Assembly (NCBI GenBank): GCA_910584495.1
Contig: CAJUAR010000019.1
Span: 1-41,059 of the forward strand
Length of the DNA stretch: 41,059 bases
Origin: an uncultured Muribaculaceae bacterium
GTDB lineage: Bacteria; Bacteroidota; Bacteroidia; Bacteroidales; Muribaculaceae
Reading direction: 5' to 3'
A model generated the notes under the pieces. That model worked only from the letters and a program-made list of their open reading frames with translations. It was not told where the DNA came from and ran no database searches. Numbering within the stretch: position 1 is the stretch's first letter; each line of letters opens with the position of its first letter. Position numbers and translations under genes: made by a program. Of this stretch, positions 16,544-24,298 are shown one piece after another.

Positions 16544-16819
16544 TTGGTCTATCATGCGAAGATTCGGTGGCGCAATGGAGCCTGCGTGAGCCATTCAACC
16601 CTCTACCGCAAAGTAAAGGCCATCACAGGCCTCTCCATTGCAGGCCTTATCCGCAAGCTCCGCGCCCGCGAAGCCGCCATCCTCCTCGAAAACGACCGAT
16701 ACACCGTATCGGAAATCGCATTCATGGTAGGAATGAGCAATCCCGGCAACTTCCGCCAATGCTTCCGCGAAGAGTTCGGTACCACCCCCTCCGAATACCG
16801 CAACTCGCATCGGAAATAG
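16544..16819 (+). pseudogene. Truncated AraC-family regulator (C-terminal HTH only)
   Basis: From about 16586 onward the frame encodes a nearly complete second half of an AraC DNA-binding domain: VSHSTLYRKVKAITGLSIAG, REAAILLENDRYTVSEIAFM and the closing signature NFRQCFREEFGTTPSEYR. This is the version usually found at the end of hybrid two-component regulators of the Bacteroidetes, which are over 1300 residues long. Here everything upstream is missing: the frame enters from a short repeated element (AKIRWR) also present at 30.88 kb and has no ATG. It is most simply a remnant left by a deletion or insertion at the edge of the PUL. A functional stand-alone 75-residue HTH cannot be excluded. 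Confidence 0.7.
16555..16586 (+). repeat. Copy A of the short element flanking the PUL
   Basis: TGCGAAGATTCGGTGGCG (16555-16572) and AATGGAGCCTGCG (16574-16586) both recur at 30873-30899, but there in the opposite order and overlapping. The arrangement fits two adjoining partial units of one 27-base sequence. It forms the junction to the truncated AraC gene. Confidence 0.7.
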
Positions 16820-16931
16820 GAAGCATTCAGAATTTAGGTTGCAAATTCGCTCCACCCGAATGTCAACCAACTGTAACTTACTTATATACGCGCATTTAAT
16901 CGGCAAAGAACAAGTTCCTCCGGCGCCACAT

Positions 16932-16958
16932 AAAAGCTCGCCATCGGCGCGCTTTTTT
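16932..16958 (+). terminator. Intrinsic terminator after the AraC relic
   Basis: A stem AAAGC-x-CGCC / GGCG-x-GCTTT around an ATC loop with one internal mismatch, running straight into seven T residues (16953-16959). Oriented for plus-strand transcription, that is, for the truncated regulator. Confidence 0.6.
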
Positions 16959-16981
16959 TGTGGAGAAGCCAGAAGCAGACT

Positions 16982-17030
16982 ACAAAGAAAGCCCGGCAGC
17001 CTTATTGCACGGCCGCCGGGCTTTCTTTGT
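16982..17030. terminator. Strong terminator at the 3' end of the GH97 gene
   Basis: A perfect 16-bp inverted repeat, 16982-16997 against 17015-17030, with a GCCCGGC/GCCGGGC core and A- and T-rich outer ends. It lies 17 bases past the end of the GH97 gene and closes the minus-strand PUL operon; it can act in both directions. Confidence 0.85.
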
Positions 17031-17047
17031 GGTAAATTCGGTGAGGC

Positions 17048-19069
17048 TTATTTCTTGCGGGCGAATATTACCGCTGCGCCGCCGCCGGGAGCAAGCGTAA
17101 GGGGCAGCACGCTGCGGCTGTCGACCTCAAGCTCGTGTATGTCCATGGCGTATGGATTGGTACGGTAGTCAGCATTCTCTGCATCGCAGAATATACGGGC
17201 TGTATAGCGGGCACCGGATTCGAGAAAATCAAGGGGGATGTTCATCTTGCGGGCATTTACCCCTGTCACAGCTCCCATGTACCAGTTGTCGGATTTGCGG
17301 TCGCGGCGTGCAATTGCGAGGTATTCGCCAATCTTGGCCTCAGGCACCACAGTCTTGCTCCAGTTCGTCGGGCATGAGGTGATGAACTCCATGCCTGGCT
17401 GGTCGGCATAGTTCTCGATGATGTCGGCCGACATCTGCAGAGGGCTGTAGAGAACCACAGCAAGAGCGAGCTCCTTGGCTGTTGTATGCATCGGGCGCGT
17501 TCCGGGCACCACCTCGTAGTTGTACTTAAGGACGCCGGGTGTGTAGTCCATAGGACCGGCGAGTCCGCGAGTGAACGGGAGAATCACTGTATGCTCGGTC
17601 GGATTACCACCTTCAGGGCACCAGGCGTTGTATTCCTGACCGCGTACGCCTTCCTGAGTCATCAGGTTGGGATAGGTCCGCTGCAAGCCTGTGGGCATAA
17701 CCGGCTCATGGTTGTCAATCATAATATGATGGCGAGCGGCGGTTTCAATGACTTTACGATAGTGTCGGACAGCATACTGCGAGCCATGCAGCTCGCGTCC
17801 GTCCATAAGACGGTTGACATAGCCAGTCTTTACTGCATTCATGCCCAGACGGTTGTAGAGAGCAAAAGCACTATCGAGCTGCGTTTCGTAGTGCGCGGCG
17901 GCACCTCCTGTCTCGTTGTGACCAATGAGCCGCACTCCTTTTTCGGCGGCGTAGCGGCACACTTCCTCGAGGTCGAAGTCGGGATAGGACTCAAGGAAGT
18001 CGAAACAGCTGCCATCGTTGATCCAGTCGCACTCCCAACCCTTGTTCCATCCTTCTGCCAATACGCCGGAATAGTTGTTGGCGGCAGCGAAATCGATGTA
18101 TCGTTTAGCGTTTTCGGTGGTTGCTCCGTGATTGGGCCCCATGTCCCATGTGTTCTCGCGGCGGTGCATACCCCACCATATGCCGATGTATCGTCCGGGC
18201 TCAATCCACGATGTGTCATCGAGGGCACAGGGCTCGTTGAGGTTGAGCATCATGCGCGACAGCAACAGGTCGCCCGCATTACGGCCTATAATTACCATGC
18301 GCCAGGGCGATTTCAAAGAGTCACCGGCGAAGACCTTCTCGCCCGTCGACCAGGGTGTAAGGTATGAACGAAGACATGTTCCGCGTTCGTGTGTGATGTT
18401 CAACGAGGCATAGTCGGTCAGTGCGGCCTCGTGGATGCTGAGGTAAAGGCTATCGGTCACCTTCATGGTCAGCGGGGTACAGACAGTGTCGAGAACCGAC
18501 ACAGGAGAAGGCTTGTAGATACCTTCGTAGTATTCCGTATCGTAGGGAATGGACCAGGCCACGGCATCCTCGGCCAAGTTGAACTGGATATTCTCATCAA
18601 GCAGGACAAGAGAATCCACTCCTGACTGTGCGGGGATACAGTAACGGAATCCAACACCGTCGTCGAAGACCCTGAACTCCACATCGAAACGGCGCCCGAG
18701 CGAGTCGGTCTCTCGGAAGCTATATCGTACGGCGTTATAGTTGTTTCTCACAGTAGTTTCCTCGCCCCAGGGCTGCTCCCAGATTTCGTCGCAGCTCGAA
18801 GTCTCCTTTGCCAGGAGTTCGCTGTTGGCACCGAGCATGCCGTCGCGGAATCTGAGACTTATATAGGAGGAGTCGATGACGCGGCGCCCGTCGACCTCGA
18901 TTATGTAGAACGGTTTACCGTTGTCGAGTCCGACATCCACCATATTCCTGCCGTTAGGCGAGACTACCTCCCCGGCCGAAGCTTTGACGCAGCTGTGCAG
19001 TGGATTGTAGGCAAACAACGCAATAAGCGATGCCAAGCCTAATGATGTAATAATGATTTTTTTTTGCAT
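17048..19069 (-). CDS. Glycoside hydrolase family 97, SusB-like alpha-glucosidase type
   Basis: 673 residues with an N-terminal hydrophobic leader (residues 1-20). Domain order fits GH97: an N-terminal beta-sandwich (PNGRNMVDVGLDNGKPFY), a catalytic barrel (RYIGIWWGMHRRENTWDMGP; VLAEGWNKGWE) and a C-terminal beta domain. The stretch MNAVKTGYV and IMIDNHEPVMPTGLQRTYPN is that of the inverting, SusB-like branch; the retaining alpha-galactosidase branch has an aspartate in the KTGY region instead. Candidate catalytic glutamates are E455 (in NHEP) and E533 (in TTAKELAL). It should release glucose from the ends of alpha-glucans or oligosaccharides in the periplasm. No promoter is visible in the 135-base gap upstream, so it is probably read through from the regulator gene. 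Confidence 0.92.
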   Translation of the reverse strand: MQKKIIITSLGLASLIALFAYNPLHSCVKASAGEVVSPNGRNMVDVGLDNGKPFYIIEVDGRRVIDSSYISLRFRDGMLGANSELLAKETSSCDEIWEQPWGEETTVRNNYNAVRYSFRETDSLGRRFDVEFRVFDDGVGFRYCIPAQSGVDSLVLLDENIQFNLAEDAVAWSIPYDTEYYEGIYKPSPVSVLDTVCTPLTMKVTDSLYLSIHEAALTDYASLNITHERGTCLRSYLTPWSTGEKVFAGDSLKSPWRMVIIGRNAGDLLLSRMMLNLNEPCALDDTSWIEPGRYIGIWWGMHRRENTWDMGPNHGATTENAKRYIDFAAANNYSGVLAEGWNKGWECDWINDGSCFDFLESYPDFDLEEVCRYAAEKGVRLIGHNETGGAAAHYETQLDSAFALYNRLGMNAVKTGYVNRLMDGRELHGSQYAVRHYRKVIETAARHHIMIDNHEPVMPTGLQRTYPNLMTQEGVRGQEYNAWCPEGGNPTEHTVILPFTRGLAGPMDYTPGVLKYNYEVVPGTRPMHTTAKELALAVVLYSPLQMSADIIENYADQPGMEFITSCPTNWSKTVVPEAKIGEYLAIARRDRKSDNWYMGAVTGVNARKMNIPLDFLESGARYTARIFCDAENADYRTNPYAMDIHELEVDSRSVLPLTLAPGGGAAVIFARKK

Positions 19070-19204
19070 ATAGCAATGAATTGTTATAGTGTCAGGTGCC
19101 GAAGCTTTACCGGAACCCGGCTCTTGCGAGATTGTTTTACTATGTTTATTTCTGATTTTGCCTCACACTCGTCATTTCAGACCGATGAGAAGCCTTTGAT
19201 TCTT

Positions 19205-20845
19205 TTAATTAACTACTGACTTTATCTGCATGATGCGCTGTTCGAATTCTTCGCTTGGCACCACACTCCGTTTCTTTGCTCTTGACTTGTAGGTATTTAC
19301 TGTACTCGAGGAATAGTTCAGGAAAGTTGCAATGTCGTTGCTGTCGTGTATTCCGAGCCTTATCAGAGCAAAAATCCTCATTTCGGAGGTTAGTTTACCC
19401 TCCGGAATCTCGGAAATGGTGCTGTCGTCATCCGGAAACAGGCTCCTGTACTCGCAGGTGAAGGTAGGGAACAGACGCATGAATATGCGGTCGAACTGCG
19501 CCTGCATATTCTCCTTCTCCATACGGAGGTCGCTCTCGCGAAGATGGGAGCGCAAATCGTCGTACTGGCGCGCGGCCAGTTTGCGGCCGACTAATTTATA
19601 CAGTTCCTCTATCTTGCGGATATACTGCGAATTGAGTTTGAATCCATAACCAATGTATTCCTCCTTGATCTGCATGCTTTCGCGCAGCTGATGATTGGCC
19701 TCGGTGAGTTCGCGGTTTTTCGACAGAATCACCTCGTTGCGGTCGCGGACAAGCTCCTGCGATTTTTTCAGGCGTTTGTTCAGCTTGATAATCACTATAA
19801 TCATAAACAACAGCAGAAGCACAAGTACAATCAGACTGACTGTAAAGTATTCAAGATTGCGCTTGCTGGTGTTCAGCGAGTCGTAGCGCTTGGATTCAAT
19901 GACGGTGTTGAGGGCGTTGATTTCTGCCTGGCGGTGCTTGGAGTTGAAGAACTCGGCATCCTCCAACGCAAGCTGTATGTACCTGCTGGCCAATTCAATA
20001 TTACCGCACTCTCCCATGTACCATGCCAGCGAAGCCTTGGCCGTAGTCTCTCGCTTGGCAGACTCGACATCGAGCTTGGCTGAGTTGGCCTTGTAGTAAA
20101 TCGCGCTGAGCGTATCGTTAGTCTCCATGTAGAGGTCGCTGAGTACCGAGCTAATCATTGCCTTCTCGCCCTTGTCTATGTCGTTACGGTTGAGCAAGCC
20201 GTGGAAAGTTCCGATTTTCTGGTCCAGAGTCATCGACGACAGCGTCATGAAGATACTGGCATAGGTAGCCATGTACGATTCGCGCGGCAGAAGAGCCATC
20301 ACCGAGTCGCTGTATGCACGCGAGATTGCGGCATTACGATCGCTGAAAGTACCGTCTGCGTAGTTGCTGAGATCTGAATAAAGACGGCTGCAGCGGAAGT
20401 AGAACAATGCGCGCGTCTGCGGCGACACACCTTCCAGCGAAGTTTGCCTTACCACATCGACGGCATCCGGGAAGAGTCCGCCGCTGATGAAGCTGAACAG
20501 ACGATCGCTCATGGCAATGGCCAAAATCTCGTTGTCGCCGGTACGTCTGGCCACCTCCAGCTCGCGGTCGGAGAATACGCGCGCCGAGTCGCTCTGGTAG
20601 GAGCTGTACTGCAGATATATTTTGTGCAGCAAGTCAGCTCGGCGCCGGTAATCGGCATCGGGGACTTGTCTTAGAACCGTCCTCAGGCTATCGATGCTGT
20701 AAGTGCGGTGTATGTAATATGTGTCCCTTCGGTCGAGTACGTGGTTGAGGGCGTTTAGCATTGAGTCGGCAGCCTGTGGCGTGACGGCCGAGACCGGCCA
20801 CAGTGCCGACAGCAGTAGAAGAATTGTCAGGATTCGTTTAATCAT
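19205..20845 (-). CDS. SusR-like membrane-spanning transcriptional regulator (DUF6377 type)
   Basis: 546 residues. A signal or anchor segment (MIKRILTILLLLSALWPVSA) is followed by a helical, TPR-like sensor region (about 25-320), one strong transmembrane helix (VSLIVLVLLLLFMIIVIIKL, about 330-352), a coiled-coil stretch and a C-terminal helix-turn-helix: LTSEMRIFALIRLGIHDSND then STVNTYKSRAKKRS. This layout is that of SusR, which senses maltose-type sugars in the periplasm and turns on the starch locus. It lies between GH87-like and GH97 genes; its ATG directly abuts the TAA of the upstream gene, implying coupled translation. I infer that it controls this PUL from the 22.9-23.2 kb region. Confidence 0.88.
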   Translation of the reverse strand: MIKRILTILLLLSALWPVSAVTPQAADSMLNALNHVLDRRDTYYIHRTYSIDSLRTVLRQVPDADYRRRADLLHKIYLQYSSYQSDSARVFSDRELEVARRTGDNEILAIAMSDRLFSFISGGLFPDAVDVVRQTSLEGVSPQTRALFYFRCSRLYSDLSNYADGTFSDRNAAISRAYSDSVMALLPRESYMATYASIFMTLSSMTLDQKIGTFHGLLNRNDIDKGEKAMISSVLSDLYMETNDTLSAIYYKANSAKLDVESAKRETTAKASLAWYMGECGNIELASRYIQLALEDAEFFNSKHRQAEINALNTVIESKRYDSLNTSKRNLEYFTVSLIVLVLLLLFMIIVIIKLNKRLKKSQELVRDRNEVILSKNRELTEANHQLRESMQIKEEYIGYGFKLNSQYIRKIEELYKLVGRKLAARQYDDLRSHLRESDLRMEKENMQAQFDRIFMRLFPTFTCEYRSLFPDDDSTISEIPEGKLTSEMRIFALIRLGIHDSNDIATFLNYSSSTVNTYKSRAKKRSVVPSEEFEQRIMQIKSVVN

Positions 20846-22879
20846 TTATGGTATCAGGATTTTCCGGCAGCCGGTTTCCGAAGATACTATGTAGAGTCCG
20901 GCAGAGAGTCCGTCGATACGGATATGACCGTCAGCGCCGGCTTCTGCAGAGCCTACATTAATGCCCTGAAGATTGATGACACTTACACGGCTTCCAGGTA
21001 CGAAACCTTCGCCTCCGAGAAATCCGTTGCTTGTGGAGAGGTTCATACCGGTATCAGACACATTTACATCTCTCAGACCGGAGAAGGACGCATCTTCGAT
21101 GAAGTTGAAATTAGGAGCTACCGCTTTAAAGTTCGAAATACCCTTGCAGTTTTCGGCCACAAGAGAGCTGTAGTGTCCGTACCCTGTGGTATTGCGGACA
21201 ATTGAGATTCCGAGTTCCCCGTTTCCGGCGCCGTCGACATGGATATTGTGCAGCTCAAGGCCTTCGATGGAACCGCCCTGTATGGCAACACCTTGCCATT
21301 TGGGTTCAATTACGTCGATGCCCTCGACACGAATGTTCCTGAGGCCATAGGCACCCTGTCCCTTAATCTGTACGGCAGGACATGCACCGCCCCAGAAACC
21401 TCCGATTTCGCCGCTGCGGTTTACGCCGCCGCTGCGCAGGAGTGTAATGTTGCGGAATACACATTCCTTTTCGCCAAAACCACTGCCGGGGAAGTCGCAG
21501 TTGATACGGGCGCCGCAGTCCATAGCATCGGCTATGACGATGTGATGAGCCTGATGACCGTTGCCGCCAAAGAAGCCAAGCGACGAAGCGCGCCAGTTGT
21601 TTTCGGCTGTGTTGTAGGCGAATACATTGCCGTCGCACGTGGCATTGGTGTTCGACGACCATGTGGCCTGGTCATCGTCGCCATTGTTGCGGAATGAGCA
21701 GTGTGTTACCGAGCAATTGGTCGATCCGGACGAGAGGTTGAAACCGTCGGCGTAGTTGTTGCGGAAGCGGCAATAGCTCACCTGCAGGCCGTCGGGGGTG
21801 ACGCCGTCGTAGTCGGCAATCCAGCCGCCACATTCAAAGTGGTCTACCCGGCAGCCGCGTATCACGCTGTTGCGTCCGAACGAACCCATAAATCCTTTGC
21901 CCACCTGCTGCGAGTCTATGTTCTGGTAGTATCGCTTGTTATTGACTGTCGTGAGCGATATACCCTCCACCACCAGATTGCTGGCGTTGCTGTATATGCC
22001 ACGCTTCCAGTATGCGGGTGTATCGGAGCTCTGAGTGAAGTTGAATGTGGTGTACCACATGCCCGCGCCCACTATCTTGGTGCCGTCATGGGGTATGTAC
22101 ATACGGTCGGGAATATCGTACACACCCGGCTCGAAGTATATGGTCTTGCCGCCGTTGCGCTGCACGAAGCGGTTGATATCGGAAGCGCGGCCGGTGAATT
22201 TTACCTTGTTGGCATCGGCGATATCCTCGAACCTGACGGGTTCGGGCGCCATTTCGAGTTCGACGAAGTCTATTGTTATATCGAAGTCGATATTGGCCTC
22301 GCGCACCAGGCGGAAATGGCTGTCGCGGTGAATCACGCCGGGAAGCAGGACATTGACTTCATCGAAATACATACGCGCGAACTTGCCGTCTGTCGCGGGC
22401 GTGTTGTCGGGGTAGATCCATCCGCTGTACATCCACTGCCATGCCCAGTAGGAGTCCAGATTGATGTCGCACATCTTGGTGTCGTCCACGTAAAGCGCAA
22501 GAGTGGCTTTCAGACCCTTCCCCTCGTTGCCGTCAGGCAACGAAAAACGTAGTGTCATGGCGTTGGCGTCGGCATCGGCCGTCCACTCAACATAATCGCC
22601 GGTTTTGACCAGGCTCGCCGCACGGCTATTGGAAGCCTCGGTCTGGATCAGCGAGCAGCGGTAGCGTCCGGGCTTGTTTAAAAATTTGAGCTGGCCGTCG
22701 CAGGCACCTTCCTCGGCCTCGTAGCGCAGGTAAGGCCGGTCGTAGTAGCCGCGCTGCCGGGCATCCTCGGCCGCGTACGACGTATCGTGTTGCGCCGCAG
22801 CCGGCAATGCTGCCGCAACAGCCAGGACTGCTATCGGCAGGATCCTTTTCATGGTGATAGGATAATTGATCTGTTTCAT
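20846..22879 (-). CDS. Secreted right-handed beta-helix glycanase, GH87-like, with N-terminal carbohydrate-binding module and T9SS-type tail
   Basis: 677 residues. A second ATG at 22852 starts a cleaner signal peptide (MKRILPIAVLAVAAALPAAA) and may be the real start. A CBM6/35-like beta-sandwich follows (RYEAEEGACDG ... KTGDYVEWT), then a parallel beta-helix with KTIYFEPGVYDIPDRMYIP. Its core, RNNYADGFNLSSGSTNCSVT and CSFRNNGDDDQATWSS (D378, D401-403), resembles GH87 alpha-1,3-glucanases and mycodextranases, whose catalytic residues are aspartates in this region. The last 45 residues (VINLQGINVGS ... GLSAGLYIVSSETGCRKILI) are a T9SS-type sorting domain, so surface display or secretion is expected. 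First gene of the minus-strand PUL operon. The GH87 call is motif-level; another beta-helix family is possible. Confidence 0.75.
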   Translation of the reverse strand: MKQINYPITMKRILPIAVLAVAAALPAAAQHDTSYAAEDARQRGYYDRPYLRYEAEEGACDGQLKFLNKPGRYRCSLIQTEASNSRAASLVKTGDYVEWTADADANAMTLRFSLPDGNEGKGLKATLALYVDDTKMCDINLDSYWAWQWMYSGWIYPDNTPATDGKFARMYFDEVNVLLPGVIHRDSHFRLVREANIDFDITIDFVELEMAPEPVRFEDIADANKVKFTGRASDINRFVQRNGGKTIYFEPGVYDIPDRMYIPHDGTKIVGAGMWYTTFNFTQSSDTPAYWKRGIYSNASNLVVEGISLTTVNNKRYYQNIDSQQVGKGFMGSFGRNSVIRGCRVDHFECGGWIADYDGVTPDGLQVSYCRFRNNYADGFNLSSGSTNCSVTHCSFRNNGDDDQATWSSNTNATCDGNVFAYNTAENNWRASSLGFFGGNGHQAHHIVIADAMDCGARINCDFPGSGFGEKECVFRNITLLRSGGVNRSGEIGGFWGGACPAVQIKGQGAYGLRNIRVEGIDVIEPKWQGVAIQGGSIEGLELHNIHVDGAGNGELGISIVRNTTGYGHYSSLVAENCKGISNFKAVAPNFNFIEDASFSGLRDVNVSDTGMNLSTSNGFLGGEGFVPGSRVSVINLQGINVGSAEAGADGHIRIDGLSAGLYIVSSETGCRKILIP

Positions 22880-22917
22880 GCTGATTGGATAAATGTAATT
22901 CTTTTGGGATTTTTATG

Positions 22918-22925
22918 CAAATTTA
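22918..22925 (-). promoter_or_regulatory. -7 element TAAATTTG of the GH87-like / SusR-like / GH97 operon
   Basis: Reverse-strand TAAATTTG fits TAnnTTTG. Start of transcription near 22912, about 33 nt before the ATG at 22879. No good TTTG at -33, which would fit an activator-dependent promoter. Confidence 0.5.
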
Positions 22926-22970
22926 TACCTGCCGGCAACTCAAGCCATACAATTTAGTGCATATCAAAAC

Positions 22971-23183
22971 AAATCAATAAGGCGATAATTCATGGAGCGT
23001 TGTTTTTCAGCGGTATAAGGCTTTGGGGCATATCTCCAAATCAAAGGTCTGTAGGCAGCGCGGGCAAGCCCGTCAAACTGGACCGGCCGATTAACCACCC
23101 TTTGATTTTCAATTTTTGCGAAGTCTTGTCAACGCTGATGTTCAATTGAATAGAATATATTTTCACCAAAATAACGTTGATTT
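22971..23183. promoter_or_regulatory. Symmetric AAATCAA word array between the divergent PUL operons (candidate operator)
   Basis: AAATCAA occurs on the plus strand at 22971-22977 and 23038-23044, both preceded by GCATATC, and on the minus strand (TTGATTT) at 23102-23108 and 23177-23183. The middle pair extends to a 10-bp inverted repeat, AAATCAAAGG (23038-23047) / CCTTTGATTT (23099-23108). A CGGGC-AA-GCCCG hairpin (23060-23071) lies between, and a perfect palindrome TTCAATTGAA is at 23141-23150. This gene-free stretch of about 410 bases is the only shared control region of the PUL, so binding by the SusR-like protein is a reasonable guess. Confidence 0.5.
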
Positions 23184-23218
23184 GCGCTAAAAAGTATTTA
23201 CAAGGGTGCTTTTTTGTC

Positions 23219-23226
23219 TAATTTTG
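23219..23226 (+). promoter_or_regulatory. -7 element TAATTTTG of the plus-strand PUL operon
   Basis: Exact TAnnTTTG; a near -33 box TTTA lies at 23197-23200, 18 bases upstream. Predicted start about 23232, giving a leader near 58 nt before the ATG at 23291. Confidence 0.6.
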
Positions 23227-23290
23227 CTTCGCCACCGCGGGATAAGGCCACTTTCCCGACCGTGCGCAGAATCTTAAATTTTAAACAAAC

Positions 23291-24208
23291 ATGAAAATGA
23301 GAAAGACTTTACTCATTCTTGCGGCCGCAGCCACCATGGCAGCCTCCGCTCAGAGCCAGTTCGCAAATCCCAAGGATGCCGACGGCAACATCATCTTCAA
23401 ATACGATATGGTAAACGACTGCTGGGCCAGCGCCAATGACTTCGAAATCGACGAGACATTTGTTTTCGCCATCGACATCACCGGCGTTACCGACGCCAAC
23501 GGCAAAGTGCTCACCGAAGAGGTTGCCAAAACCGGCCGTGCTTCCATCGGCCGCGGCATAGCTTTCGACTGCTGGGTGGACCAGGACAACTATCCCACCG
23601 GCTCCAGAGGCCCCAACTTCGACGGCCGTCTGTTCAAGATCAAAGACAACATCTGGGGCATGACCTTCAACATCTTCCAGTTCCTGTACAGCCGCATGAA
23701 GGACGACAACATGGGTCCGAACGACGACTACACGGAATATAAGGTACAGGAAGCCGGTTTCCGCTTCGGCTTTGCCGGCTGCGTATTCATCTACGGCCAC
23801 GACGGCAGCAACCCCGGCGCCGAGTGGTGGGATGGCGTTGTCAACCCCGTGGGCTTCGAGACTACCGTAGTTACCATGCCTTACACCGGCACCAAGACCT
23901 CGCCCGAATATACCTTCGCCGAAATCCATCCCGAAGAAGAGGATATCGTAAACATGCCCGCCGGCTGCAGCAATGCCGCCTTCATCGGCGATAACTGGGG
24001 CGGTTATGCCTATCCTCAGGACTATACGGCAGCCATCGCCGGCACCTCCGGTATTGAAAATGTCACCACCGGTACCGCCGAAGTTGTGGCCCGCGAATAC
24101 TACGACGCATACGGCCGCAAGCTCAACGACGCTCCCGCGAGCGGATTCTACATCGTACGTCAGGTACGTGCCGACGGCACAGCCGACGCTATAAAGGCAG
24201 TTCGCTAA
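23291..24208 (+). CDS. Secreted protein of unknown function heading the susCD operon, with T9SS-type tail
   Basis: 305 residues; signal peptide MKMRKTLLILAAAATMAASA. The mature part is acidic and aromatic (FDCWVDQDNYPTG; IWGMTFNIFQFLYSRM; FRFGFAGCVFIYGHDG). Towards the end it reads CSNAAFIGDNWGGYAYPQD and closes with a T9SS-type tail, REYYDAYGRKL ... SGFYIVRQV. There is no lipobox cysteine. I do not recognise a known fold. Its place, directly downstream of the PUL promoter and upstream of susC, suggests a surface glycan-binding protein or substrate capture factor, playing the part that SusE/SusF or a BACON-type protein plays elsewhere; that is inference from position. An intrinsic terminator follows at once, so it is probably made in larger amounts than SusC. 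Confidence 0.8.
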   Translation: MKMRKTLLILAAAATMAASAQSQFANPKDADGNIIFKYDMVNDCWASANDFEIDETFVFAIDITGVTDANGKVLTEEVAKTGRASIGRGIAFDCWVDQDNYPTGSRGPNFDGRLFKIKDNIWGMTFNIFQFLYSRMKDDNMGPNDDYTEYKVQEAGFRFGFAGCVFIYGHDGSNPGAEWWDGVVNPVGFETTVVTMPYTGTKTSPEYTFAEIHPEEEDIVNMPAGCSNAAFIGDNWGGYAYPQDYTAAIAGTSGIENVTTGTAEVVAREYYDAYGRKLNDAPASGFYIVRQVRADGTADAIKAVR

Positions 24209-24219
24209 CAAGCTTTACA

Positions 24220-24269
24220 GGGAGGTGATTTTCGCGAAACTCCGCTGATAATCGCCTCCCTCTTTTTTT
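24220..24269 (+). terminator. Intrinsic terminator (attenuator-like) between the first PUL gene and susC
   Basis: GGGAGGTGATT (24220-24230) pairs with AATCGCCTCCC (24250-24260) with one mismatch, followed by TCTTTTTTT. It lies 12 bases after the stop at 24208 and 30 bases before the susC ATG. No promoter is seen between it and susC, so susC transcription must rely on readthrough. Confidence 0.75.
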
Positions 24270-24298
24270 AACCGTACCATAAAAATTCACACGTGAAA

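Noticed and set aside
23309..24211. A 300-codon minus-strand frame opposite the unknown PUL protein
   Set aside because: The plus strand has signal peptide, promoter, terminator and T9SS-type tail; the minus frame is low-complexity Gly/Val/Ala and starts nowhere sensible.
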